In this document: positions 1 to 6,576 of the stretch, in pieces
How the letters are laid out: each line of letters begins with the position of its first letter
How positions within the stretch are numbered: the first letter of the stretch is position 1
Source of the DNA: CAYRFU01 sp964423525
GTDB taxonomy: Bacteria; Vulcanimicrobiota; Xenobia; Xenobiales; JADMJV01
Assembly (NCBI GenBank): GCA_964423525.1
Contig: CAYRFU010000175.1
Span: forward strand, 1 to 15,389
Direction of reading: 5' to 3'
Length of the DNA stretch: 15,389 nucleotides
Notes under the pieces: generated by a model
What the model was told of the DNA's origin: nothing
The model's input: the letters and a program-made list of their open reading frames with translations, nothing else
Databases searched by the model: none
Translations under genes and position numbers: made by a program

Positions 1-61
1 CAGCCGTGAGACCGGCCAGGCCGGCCCCGATGATGACACAATCAGAATCGTGAATCTTCAC
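1..61 (-). CDS. nadB: Probable L-aspartate oxidase, N-terminal fragment
   Basis: Only the first 20 codons are in the window; the gene runs off the left edge. Read from a GTG at 61, the peptide is MKIHDSDCVIIGAGLAGLTA, which holds a GxGxAG dinucleotide-binding loop (GAGLAG) after a hydrophobic beta strand, as at the start of FAD-dependent oxidases. The GTG follows the nadA stop codon with one base between them, so the two genes are surely co-transcribed. L-aspartate oxidase makes iminoaspartate, the substrate of NadA, and nadA-nadB neighbours are common. That pairing is the reason for the name; the visible residues alone would fit other flavoproteins such as a succinate dehydrogenase-type subunit. 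Confidence 0.7.
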   Translation of the reverse strand, partial: MKIHDSDCVIIGAGLAGLTA

Positions 62-62
62 G

Positions 63-1037
63 TCAGCGACCCTCACCCCGGCCGATAGCCAGCATACGCT
101 CAACATTCTGACGAGCACGCTCAGCCACATCGTCGGGCACCTCGACCTCGTAGACCATCTCTTCCAGGGAACGGACAATGCCAGCCAGGGTGATCCGCTT
201 CATATGGGGACACATCGTGCAGGGCCTGACAAACTCCAGCTCGGGGAACTCGGCGGCCACGTTGTCGGACATCGAGCATTCGGTAATGAGGGCGACTCTG
301 GCCGGGCGCTTCTCCCTCACGTGGTTGATCATCCCCGCGGTAGAGCCGACCAGGTCCGCTTCCGCCAAAACCTCAGGTGAGCACTCAGGGTGAGCCAGGA
401 TCTCAACTCCGGGAAACTGAGCTCGATAGCTTTTCACTTCTTCAGGGGTGAACTTTTCGTGGACCTCGCAGCGGCCTTCCCAAAGGACGATTTCCACCTC
501 GGTCTGGGAGGCCACGTAGCGGGCCAGGTAGCCGTCGGGAAGGAAGATCACTTTGGGAGCGCCCAGCGACTCGACCACGGTCACCGCGTTGGAAGAGGTG
601 CAACTAACGTCGCACTCAGCTTTGACGGCGGCAGAGGTGTTCACATAGCAAACCACCGGAACGCCGGGATGCTGCCTTTTGAGTTCTCGCACCTGGGCGG
701 GAGTGATCGATTCGGCCAGCGAGCAGCCGGCCTTCAGACTGGGGATAAGAACCTTCTTCTCAGGGTTGAGCAGCTTGGCCGTCTCGGCCATGAAGTGGAC
801 GCCGCAAAAGACGATGACGTCAGCCTGGCAATTGGCCGCTTGCTGGGCCAGCCCCAACGAGTCTCCGGTGTAGTCTGCCACTCCGTGATAGATTTCAGGA
901 GTTTGGTAGTTGTGGGCTAGCAAGACCGCGTTTCTCTCAACTTTGAGCTTGTTGATTCTCTCGATAAGCGGTTGGTGCAGCTCCCATTCAAACTCCGGGA
1001 TCAGGTGTTTCACGGCATCGTAGGTGGCAGTGGGCAT
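63..1037 (-). CDS. nadA: Quinolinate synthase NadA
   Basis: NadA condenses iminoaspartate with dihydroxyacetone phosphate to give quinolinate, the de novo precursor of NAD, using a 4Fe-4S cluster in the cytoplasm. The 324-residue protein carries the family signatures AHNYQ (residues 41-45), FCGVHFMAETAK (77-88), AGCSLAE (103-109), CTSSNA (146-151) and CPHMK (276-280). By comparison with known NadA proteins the cluster ligands should be C105, C146 and C276. The ATG at 1037 is chosen because AAGGAG lies nine bases upstream and family homology starts there. The frame stays open up to 1175, but those 46 extra residues look non-native and the promoter would lie inside them. The gene is followed at once by probable nadB. 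Its own promoter and a palindromic operator candidate lie at 1085-1115. Confidence 0.96.
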   Translation of the reverse strand: MPTATYDAVKHLIPEFEWELHQPLIERINKLKVERNAVLLAHNYQTPEIYHGVADYTGDSLGLAQQAANCQADVIVFCGVHFMAETAKLLNPEKKVLIPSLKAGCSLAESITPAQVRELKRQHPGVPVVCYVNTSAAVKAECDVSCTSSNAVTVVESLGAPKVIFLPDGYLARYVASQTEVEIVLWEGRCEVHEKFTPEEVKSYRAQFPGVEILAHPECSPEVLAEADLVGSTAGMINHVREKRPARVALITECSMSDNVAAEFPELEFVRPCTMCPHMKRITLAGIVRSLEEMVYEVEVPDDVAERARQNVERMLAIGRGEGR

Positions 1038-1084
1038 GGGCAGGCTCTCCTTTGTGCTCAATTTGAGTATTTTTTCTCTCTCGT

Positions 1085-1105
1085 TTATGCTACACCTGAG
1101 CATAA
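1085..1105. promoter_or_regulatory. 21-bp palindromic operator candidate in nadA promoter
   Basis: TTATGCT and AGCATAA form a perfect 7-bp inverted repeat separated by 7 bases. The palindrome covers the -10 element and most of the spacer of the nadA promoter, so a bound repressor would block RNA polymerase. Repressors of NAD synthesis genes of the NrtR and NadQ types use palindromes of about this size, but the half-site does not let me assign a family, and no regulator gene is in the window. A smaller palindrome, CTCAA-T-TTGAG, lies in the leader at about 1059-1069. Confidence 0.5.
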
Positions 1106-1115
1106 TAAAAGTCAA
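1087..1115 (-). promoter_or_regulatory. Sigma-70-type promoter of nadA
   Basis: On the minus strand TTGACT (1115-1110) and TAGCAT (1092-1087) are separated by exactly 17 bases. The predicted transcription start near 1080 gives a leader of about 43 bases with the AAGGAG ribosome site. It lies between the HD gene and nadA, so nadA-nadB can be transcribed apart from the two upstream genes. Confidence 0.65.
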
Positions 1116-1159
1116 GAAACGGATTGTGACGCGACCGCCCGTGAACCGGGTTAAGGTGA

Positions 1160-1182
1160 CTCGAGCAAAACTCAAGCTCGAG
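1160..1182. other. Hairpin over the 3' end of the HD-domain gene
   Basis: CTCGAGC (1160-1166) and GCTCGAG (1176-1182) pair in a perfect 7-bp stem with a 9-base loop that contains the HD gene stop codon. No T-run follows on either strand, so it is not a typical intrinsic terminator. It may slow or trim the transcript before the separate nadA promoter. Confidence 0.35.
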
Positions 1183-1759
1183 AAATGAGGGCCTTCAACT
1201 CCGGAAAATCGCCGAGCGCCCCTTCGGCTGACTGAAGAAACTCCTCCAGGTCGAGCGGCTCAAGCTGCTCATAACGAAGAGCCTGCAAAGCCATATCGAG
1301 TTTATCGCAGGCCCGCACAAACTGGGCTTCGGCTGAGTTCTGGTCCTGATACTCTCGGTGCAAATCCCGGATTTCGTCGCCTCGGGGCAAGTCTGCGGCC
1401 AGGGTCTTCATGGCTTCTCGCTCACGACAAGCCTTCTCTTGGCTGGACACAGGGTCATGGGGGGTCAGGTCCCCTACCACCACCTCGGCAAGATCGTGGA
1501 CCGTGGCCAGAGCCAGAGCTTTCTCGCGGTCGAGCTCAGGGGGACAGAAGAGGAGGACGAGCCAGGCCACCCCCCAGCTATGGGCAGCTACCGATTCGGG
1601 CCCGGTGACGCCGCACCGGACCCAGCCAGAACGGGTCAACTCCTTCAACTGGAGTGCGAGCGAAAGTTTCTCTGTCAAAGTCCAGATTGGTCCTGAGAAA
1701 GTGTAGCCGGAAAGTCCTGGAATTGCAACAGGCTCAACCGGGAGCGATACTCGAGACAT
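1172..1759 (-). CDS. HD-domain hydrolase, YfbR/HDDC2-like 5'-deoxynucleotidase
   Basis: A 195-residue protein of the HD superfamily. The metal and catalytic residues are visible in the expected order: H60 in ESVAAHS, the H88-D89 pair with E92 in VHDLAE, D97 in GDLTP, and D152 in CDKLD. The ESVAxHS, HDxxE and GDxTP spacing is that of the YfbR/HDDC2 family, which removes phosphate from deoxynucleoside 5'-monophosphates. The substrate is inferred from the family only. The ATG at 1759 lies inside the 3' end of the stress-protein gene (26-base overlap), which suggests translational coupling. About 25 residues precede the first helix of the domain. Confidence 0.8.
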   Translation of the reverse strand: MSRVSLPVEPVAIPGLSGYTFSGPIWTLTEKLSLALQLKELTRSGWVRCGVTGPESVAAHSWGVAWLVLLFCPPELDREKALALATVHDLAEVVVGDLTPHDPVSSQEKACREREAMKTLAADLPRGDEIRDLHREYQDQNSAEAQFVRACDKLDMALQALRYEQLEPLDLEEFLQSAEGALGDFPELKALISRA

Positions 1760-2561
1760 TGAGAAGTGGCCTTGCAGAATCGTTCAAAACCCGCTCCACG
1801 GTGGAGCCAAGAATCCGGTCCTGAAGGCTATCGTGACCCTGGGTTACCATCACAATCAGATCGGCCTCGAACAGCTCGGCCTGGCTCAGGATACCACTCA
1901 CGACGTCTTCCTCGCGTTCAACTTGCGTTCGCTTGAAGGAGTCGGGCAGAGTGACTAGAGGCAAACCTCCCTTGCCGAGGTGTAACAGGCATACCTCAAG
2001 GTCCTGGACGCCCAGGGTTGTGGCGATCCTTTCCAGGCAGGTCACCCCCGGTAGAGGTGAGGGATGAGTCACGACCGGGAACAGCACTTTACCGAGAGTG
2101 ACCCGCCCAGTTTCGACCTCAACAAAGCCCCGAGCCCCATCGGGTATCAAGAGATCGGGCTGGGGAGTTTCGCGGGCCACGGGTTGAGCCACCGAGTTCT
2201 TCAACAAACGCTCCAGTCCGTGGCGGGCGTGGGCGGCCAGCACGATCAAGTCGGGCTCAGCCGTTTTGATGTCGTGCAGGAGAGCTTTGACTGGACTGTT
2301 GGCAGGGAGCCTCCACTTATGAGGGCGAAGCCCCAGGGCCGTCACATCGCTCTTGGAAGCTCCTGGCCTCAGCAGGCCCCAACGAGTCAGAAACTGCCGC
2401 ACTCCCGGAAAGGCCGACCACGGGGTCGCCTCGCCAGGAGGTTCAATGTGGACCATTCGTAGGCTGCCGCGAGCGTCAAGGGCAAGGCGCAGGGCGTGGG
2501 CGAAAGCGACCTGCCCCCCTTCAGTGAGGTCAGTGGGATGATAGATCGACTGGAGTCTCAT
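1734..2561 (-). CDS. Tandem universal stress protein (two UspA domains)
   Basis: The 275 residues make two Usp alpha/beta domains, about 1-140 and 150-275. Domain one opens with IYHPTDLTEGG, the usual strand and Asp-Ser/Thr turn, and has a degenerate nucleotide loop (AHARHGLERLLKNSVAQ, with N where G is usual). Domain two keeps a recognisable ATP-type loop, TQGHDSLQDRILGSTVERVL, close to the G-x2-G-x9-G-S/T pattern though the first glycines are shifted. It probably folds as an intramolecular dimer in the cytoplasm; the signal it senses is unknown. It is the first gene of a minus-strand set with the HD hydrolase and lies divergently from the secreted protein at 2644. Confidence 0.85.
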   Translation of the reverse strand: MRLQSIYHPTDLTEGGQVAFAHALRLALDARGSLRMVHIEPPGEATPWSAFPGVRQFLTRWGLLRPGASKSDVTALGLRPHKWRLPANSPVKALLHDIKTAEPDLIVLAAHARHGLERLLKNSVAQPVARETPQPDLLIPDGARGFVEVETGRVTLGKVLFPVVTHPSPLPGVTCLERIATTLGVQDLEVCLLHLGKGGLPLVTLPDSFKRTQVEREEDVVSGILSQAELFEADLIVMVTQGHDSLQDRILGSTVERVLNDSARPLLNVSSIAPG

Positions 2562-2643
2562 CGAGCAACGTTCCAGGCTCCCCGTGGCTCACCTCTGAGA
2601 GATGCCGTGGAGGGTTTCAGGGCCGAGTCAGGAAAGGCCTCCG

Positions 2644-3204
2644 ATGCGTTCAGGCAAGCTATTTTTAGGGCTTTTTTGTCTGCTCTCAGCGGTCGGGCTA
2701 GGCCACGACCCGGCAGGCTGGTGGACCTCTGGGGAGGGACAACGAGTCCATCTTTGGGCCAACGAGCAGCAAGTCGTCGTCACCATCGACGACCGCAAGT
2801 ACGGCGGACAGTGGACCAAGCCAGGCGAGCAATTCTACTACGACCTTGAAGGCGGTCAGCGAGCCGTCTGCACCTTTGTCGAGGAAGACGAAATCGCTGT
2901 CGAGGCTCAGGGACAAAGCCAACGCTGGCAGAGGGCTGAGCCCGAAGAACGTTTTTCCCTCGACGGTCCATGGCGCTCGACCAGTGGGAGCCTGGTCAAG
3001 ATCGAGTCTCAGGGAAGCAATATCTATCTTTCCATCAGCGGACGCAGCGGAAGTCGCAACAACGGAACAGGTCGATGGGTCAAGTTTCCTTCCCGGTTTG
3101 TCTATTCCATCCCCGGCTTTCCAGGGGAAGCGGTCGGGGAAGTGCTCGAGCCATCCAAGATCAAGGTCACCTACGGTGGGCGAGTCACCTTCTGGCAGCG
3201 TTAA
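2644..3204 (+). CDS. Secreted protein with two beta-rich repeats, unknown function
   Basis: I do not recognise a named family. The ATG at 2644 is preferred over 2602 because it has AGGAAAGG a few bases upstream and begins a clear Sec signal peptide: MRSGK, then a hydrophobic core LFLGLFCLLSAVGLG. No good lipobox is seen, so signal peptidase I release is more likely. The mature part (about 165 residues) is two copies of one unit, near residues 23-97 and 106-186. Each has a GxW start, alternating V/I strands, a GxWxKxxxxFxY middle and a W-Q-R end. Such short beta repeats suggest a small barrel or sandwich, outside the cytoplasm. The 3' end probably overlaps lnt, so the two are likely co-transcribed. 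Confidence 0.75.
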   Translation: MRSGKLFLGLFCLLSAVGLGHDPAGWWTSGEGQRVHLWANEQQVVVTIDDRKYGGQWTKPGEQFYYDLEGGQRAVCTFVEEDEIAVEAQGQSQRWQRAEPEERFSLDGPWRSTSGSLVKIESQGSNIYLSISGRSGSRNNGTGRWVKFPSRFVYSIPGFPGEAVGEVLEPSKIKVTYGGRVTFWQR

Positions 3205-4843
3205 GACCAGTGACTGGGCCCTGGCCGTGGCCACCGGGCTGCTTGGTGTCGTGCTGGGATATATCGAGCGGGTAGCTGTCCTGCGAGCCCGGCGCCGCGG
3301 CCGTGTGCCGCCACGAGGGCTCTTTTTGGCCATCCCTCCGCGCGATCAAGCCTGGGCCGGATGGATCGCTTTCGTTCCTGTGCTGGTGGCTCACCGTAAG
3401 AACACTTGGAAACACGGTTTTTGGTTGGGCTGGCTAGCGGGAACGCTGGGCAACCTGGGAGCCTTTTACTGGGTTTACGAACTGATGGTCACCTACTCGG
3501 CCATCCCGGCTGTGGGGGCGGCCGCGCTCACTTTACTGCAAGCCGTCCAACAGGGCCTACGAGAAGCGTTTTGGCTCGCGACCTCTCGCTCCTTGAGTCA
3601 GCGTTACCAAAACATCACCCCGTTGCTCTACGCCGTCGTCTATGTGGCTTGCGAGTTCCTGTGGCCCACCATCTTTCCGCTGCATCTCAGTAATTCCCAG
3701 CACTGTTGGGTTTGGACTCATCAGGTGATGGACCTGGCCGGTCCGGCCGGCCTAAGTTTCGTGATGGTGTTAACCAACGTCTGGCTCTGGCAAGCTCTTT
3801 CCTGGAAGAAGCCCCATTATCTCGCCCTGGCCTCTTTGCCGTTGTTAGCGAGCGTTGGCTACGGCGTCGTGAGAGTAGCCCAGGTCGAGAAAACTATGGC
3901 CGAGGCCTCGCCGCTCACCGTGGCCATGGTCGAGCATGATGTCGGCATCGTGAGCAGCTCCCAGCAGGTTGTCGAGGGTCTGGCTCGACTGCAGAATCTC
4001 TCTACTCAGGCCTCGCGAGAGCATCCTCTCGACCTGGTCGTTTTTCCCGAGACTGCCATCAAGACCCCGCCCCCGCCGGTTCGAGTGGAGGGAAGCCCGG
4101 AATGGCAGCAGCTCCAGCGCTACCCCCTGAAGGCCACTCAGATGGCTCAGAATACCCCTTTCTCGCCTCAAGCGGGTTTCACGACGCCCCTGATTTTCGG
4201 GACGGTAGCCGAAGACCCCGATCGGCCAGGGCCGATTCCGGGCAGGGCTCGCCTTCATAACATCGCCTTCCTGGTTGACGAAAACGGCCAGGTCCAAGGC
4301 AAAGCCCTTAAGAACAAACTTCTGCTGTTTGGCGAGTTCATCCCTGGGGCGGCCTACTTCCCCTGGATTTACACTCGCGTTCTCACCCGCGCTTCGTCTT
4401 TGGTGCCGGGTCAGGAACCGGGTCTTCTCCCTTTTCGGGCCCACACTATTGGAGTCTCGATCTGCTACGAAGACATCTTGCCGACCTTCCATTACCAACT
4501 CGCCCAGGGCAGCCCCAATCTTCTGGTCAACCTGACCAACGACGCCTGGTTCGGAGACACGGCCGAGCCGGCCGCCCATCTGGCTCTGGCGAAAGCGAGG
4601 GCGGTGGAGCAACGGCTCTACCTGGTCCGCTCCACCACCACCGGCATCAGCGCATTCGTGGACCCGCTGGGACAAGTCTTAAAACAGACGGCTGGCAACG
4701 GACCTCAATACCTGGTGGAAAAAGTCGCCTGGATGCCCGGTCGCACCACCCTGTTTTGTTATGTGGGACCTTACTTTGCCTGGCTCTGCGTGGTCTTCAC
4801 CGGGGTGGGGCTGGTAGCGGCGGGCCGAGGCGCTTCCGATTGA
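3176..4843 (+). CDS. lnt: Apolipoprotein N-acyltransferase
   Basis: Lnt adds the third acyl chain to the N-terminal cysteine of lipoproteins at the outer face of the inner membrane. The N-terminal 230 or so residues hold several hydrophobic helices and the Lnt-type stretch LAIPPRDQ...WIAFVPVLVA. The C-terminal nitrilase domain has the full catalytic set: Glu in VVFPETAI (codon 4049), Lys in KNKLLLFGEF (codon 4310) and Cys in SICYED (codon 4463), followed by NLTNDAWFGDT and a late membrane helix. The usual His two residues after the catalytic Lys is Lys here. The start is uncertain: GTG 3176 has AAGG nine bases upstream and overlaps the previous gene by 29 bases; GTG 3227 is the alternative. 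The 3' end overlaps the convergent kinase-like gene by 73 bases. Confidence 0.93.
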   Translation: MGESPSGSVKTSDWALAVATGLLGVVLGYIERVAVLRARRRGRVPPRGLFLAIPPRDQAWAGWIAFVPVLVAHRKNTWKHGFWLGWLAGTLGNLGAFYWVYELMVTYSAIPAVGAAALTLLQAVQQGLREAFWLATSRSLSQRYQNITPLLYAVVYVACEFLWPTIFPLHLSNSQHCWVWTHQVMDLAGPAGLSFVMVLTNVWLWQALSWKKPHYLALASLPLLASVGYGVVRVAQVEKTMAEASPLTVAMVEHDVGIVSSSQQVVEGLARLQNLSTQASREHPLDLVVFPETAIKTPPPPVRVEGSPEWQQLQRYPLKATQMAQNTPFSPQAGFTTPLIFGTVAEDPDRPGPIPGRARLHNIAFLVDENGQVQGKALKNKLLLFGEFIPGAAYFPWIYTRVLTRASSLVPGQEPGLLPFRAHTIGVSICYEDILPTFHYQLAQGSPNLLVNLTNDAWFGDTAEPAAHLALAKARAVEQRLYLVRSTTTGISAFVDPLGQVLKQTAGNGPQYLVEKVAWMPGRTTLFCYVGPYFAWLCVVFTGVGLVAAGRGASD

Positions 4844-5835
4844 GACTTTGGGTCTTGAGAGAAACCGATAGCCAGGAGAATCACCACCGAGATGGCCACC
4901 GCTAGCAACAGTATCCGCTTCCAACGAGGCAGGCGAGCCAGATCGGACAGCCCTCCGACCTCTTCTTCAGGCGCTTTGTGACCTTGCGCCAGACAGACCC
5001 GCAGCTGCTCCAGGTTTTGGAAGCGTTCATCCGGTGAAGGGTGTAGAGCTTTGGTCAGGATCCCCTCCATTTCGTGGGTTAACTGCTTTCGCTGCTCACG
5101 CAAAGGCGGGAACAGTCCCCCATCGGCCGGACTTTCGGGACCGGTTAGAAGCTTGTAAAGGAGAGCGGCCACCGTAAACACGTCAGACCGACTATCGATC
5201 TCTCGACCGGCGTGATACTCAGGGGAAGCCAGCGGGCTGTCAGCTTGTAGCTCCCGGGCCTGCCTGGTGGCCGGGTCGAGGTCCAACAGCCAGACACGAC
5301 CCTCGTGCACCAGAACGGCCTCGGGTAGGAGACTACCGTAAATGATAGGTGGATTGGTCTCGTGAAGGTGCTCCAAAACCCGACAGAGCTGCCCGCCCCA
5401 ATCCCGCACTGTCTCTTCCGAGAGTTGCCCCTCTTCGAGGGCCCGATCGAGCGTCTCCCCAGGCAGGAACTCGCGCACCAAGTAGTAGTGGCTACTCTCT
5501 TCGAAAAGCTCCACGAAATCCGGGATAGCGGGATGGCTGAGGAGTTCGAGAAGCTCTTTCTCTTTCACGAGGGCCAGCACTTTGCTGGGCTGCTCGGAGG
5601 GCACCTCTTTGACGATGAAGTCGTGGCCCTGCTTGACCCCCCGATAGATCAGACTGGACCCACCCTGAGCCAGGTAAGTCAGGGTGTAATCGCCCACCAC
5701 GCTGTCGTCTGGCAAGACCAGCGCCGGCCTCTTTCGGTGTAAAACCGGGACGCGCTCCAGCTTCTCCGTCACTCTCCCCAGTTCCGTAGCCACCAACAAG
5801 ATCCTCTGGTGAGGCCGGCTCGACGCTCCAGTCAA
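4771..5835 (-). CDS. Membrane-anchored Ser/Thr kinase homologue, probable pseudokinase
   Basis: A 354-residue protein with a Hanks-type kinase fold (about 45-285), a basic stretch, one transmembrane helix (308-325) and a short Pro/Ser/Thr-rich tail. Visible kinase parts are the glycine-loop region (AQGGSSLIY, 56-64), the VAIK-type Lys (K76 in FIVKEV), SPEYHAG (204-210) and DSRSDVFTVAALLYKLLTG (214-232). The catalytic loop reads YGSLLPEAVLV where active kinases have YRDLKPxNxxx: the HRD Asp is S168, the Lys is L170 and the Asn is A173. DFG is D185-L-D. The protein is therefore probably inactive or very weak and may act as a scaffold or sensor. Its TTG start overlaps the stop of the antitoxin-like gene in TTGA. 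The N-terminal 45 residues are unassigned. Confidence 0.85.
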   Translation of the reverse strand: MTGASSRPHQRILLVATELGRVTEKLERVPVLHRKRPALVLPDDSVVGDYTLTYLAQGGSSLIYRGVKQGHDFIVKEVPSEQPSKVLALVKEKELLELLSHPAIPDFVELFEESSHYYLVREFLPGETLDRALEEGQLSEETVRDWGGQLCRVLEHLHETNPPIIYGSLLPEAVLVHEGRVWLLDLDPATRQARELQADSPLASPEYHAGREIDSRSDVFTVAALLYKLLTGPESPADGGLFPPLREQRKQLTHEMEGILTKALHPSPDERFQNLEQLRVCLAQGHKAPEEEVGGLSDLARLPRWKRILLLAVAISVVILLAIGFSQDPKSQSEAPRPAATSPTPVKTTQSQAK

Positions 5836-6011
5836 GGCTTCAAAAATGAAGAACGGGAAGGGGATAGTGCCCGCCTCGGCTGTAGTTCCAGTTTCGTAAG
5901 GCGTGCAATCGGTTTTCCGCCTCGTGCCAAGATAATTTCTTCCCCTTGTTCAACCCGTTGAAGGAGTTCTGAGAGGCGGGTCTTAGCTTCGTGCACGTTG
6001 AAGGTCTTCAT
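5832..6011 (-). CDS. Short Phd/YefM (VapB-type) antitoxin-like protein
   Basis: A 59-residue ORF starting MKTFNVHEAKTRLSELL and continuing with EQGEEIILARGGKPIARL. This is the classic Phd/YefM DNA-binding domain: beta strand, HEAKxxLSxLL helix, GEEIxIxRxGKPxARL hairpin. Antitoxins of this kind bind their own operator and, through a C-terminal tail, block a partner toxin (Doc or a PIN-domain VapC). Here the protein stops about 20 residues after the DNA-binding domain, so most of the toxin-binding tail of the usual 75-90-residue proteins is missing. The next gene is a kinase homologue, not a toxin. The stop codon overlaps the kinase TTG start, so the two are co-translated. Its own promoter is directly upstream. 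Confidence 0.85.
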   Translation of the reverse strand: MKTFNVHEAKTRLSELLQRVEQGEEIILARGGKPIARLTKLELQPRRALSPSRSSFLKP

Positions 6012-6017
6012 TGACCA

Positions 6018-6046
6018 AGTCTAGTTTAGTCGCCCCCTCCGGTCAA
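6018..6046 (-). promoter_or_regulatory. Promoter giving a leaderless antitoxin-kinase transcript
   Basis: On the minus strand TTGACC (6046-6041) and TAGACT (6023-6018) have a 17-base spacer. Only six bases (TGGTCA) separate the -10 from the ATG at 6011, so transcription should begin at or next to the start codon. No Shine-Dalgarno sequence lies in the usual place, which agrees with a leaderless mRNA. TTGACC also occurs inverted at 6011-6016, giving a 6-bp inverted repeat with a 24-base gap across the promoter that could serve autoregulation by the Phd-like protein. Confidence 0.5.
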
Positions 6047-6108
6047 GGCTCAGGCCTTTAACAAGCCTGTGACGCTGACAGGGGAGACTGAAGTCGGAGG
6101 TATCAAGC

Positions 6109-6183
6109 ATGGTCATTCGAGCTATTCAACTCGTCTACAGAAACAGCTCACCGGGCGGTCGAGCTCGAGTCCCCCTCTCATGA
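6109..6183 (+). CDS. Possible 24-residue leader ORF
   Basis: A short ORF beginning MVIRAIQLVYRNSS has the best ribosome site in this area: GGAGG at 6096-6100, eight bases before the ATG. Its TGA overlaps the ATG at 6180 of the next frame in ATGA, the usual arrangement for coupled translation. It may be a leader peptide that feeds ribosomes to the methyltransferase-like gene. It could also be the true N-terminus of that gene if a frameshift or assembly error occurred between 6109 and 6183. No homology is recognised. Confidence 0.4.
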   Translation: MVIRAIQLVYRNSSPGGRARVPLS

Positions 6184-6566
6184 AGACCTTACTCGTCACA
6201 GGAGGAGGCCAACGGCAGCGCAGACTCTCTAGTTCGGTGCGCCCGTTACCCCAAGCCGAAGCCCGGAGCTCAGAGCCGAGGCCCAGCCTCGGGGAGAGAC
6301 TCTCTCTCAGCCCACCGGCGCTGACCGATTCCGACCAAGAAGCGCCTCGCGTCCAGCCCGAGGATAGCCCCGCAATCAATCCGGCGGCCGAACCGGACCG
6401 GAGTGTAGACGTAACCCTCCTGATGGAACCGCCGCCACTTGACCCTCCTAACCAGGCGGCCGGGCCAAGCGACCAAATCGAAGCGACGGAAGGGTCTAAG
6501 CTCCGTCGAGGGTCCAGCGACCTGAATGTAACGAGCACCCTCTCTCTTCAGAAGCGAGACCGCCCC
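6180..6566 (+). CDS. Proline-rich N-terminal part of methyltransferase-like protein (cut by gap)
   Basis: From ATG 6180 the frame encodes 129 residues up to the N run without a stop. The sequence is low in hydrophobic residues and rich in Pro, Ser, Glu and Arg (for example PRVQPEDSPAINPAAEPDR and MEPPPLDPPNQ), so it is likely disordered. I read it as the N-terminal tail of the protein that resumes after the gap, because the sequence after the gap is open from its first base and lacks a start of its own. The frames do not join across 10 N, so the gap length must be a placeholder. The frame is open further upstream to 6069, but that part lacks a ribosome site. The start and even the reading frame are uncertain. 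Confidence 0.5.
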
Positions 6567-6576
6567 NNNNNNNNNN
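6567..6576. other. Assembly gap (10 N)
   Basis: Ten undetermined bases inside a probable coding region. To join the proline-rich frame (codon ending at 6566) with the methyltransferase frame (codon starting at 6578) the missing length would have to be 2 modulo 3, while 10 is 1 modulo 3. The run is therefore probably a fixed-size scaffold placeholder of unknown true length. Confidence 0.95.

Noticed and set aside
1038..1175. 46-residue N-terminal extension of nadA
   Set aside because: NadA homology and the AAGGAG site support the start at 1037; the promoter and palindrome lie within the extension.
1160..1182. Intrinsic terminator at the HD gene end
   Set aside because: The stem is good but no T-run follows on either strand, so it is listed only as a hairpin.
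2846..3175. Extension of the lnt frame across the secreted-protein gene
   Set aside because: It overlaps a gene with signal peptide and ribosome site, and its translation has no Lnt similarity.
3845..4675. 276-codon minus-strand ORF inside lnt
   Set aside because: Antisense shadow of a strongly conserved gene; the translation resembles no protein family.
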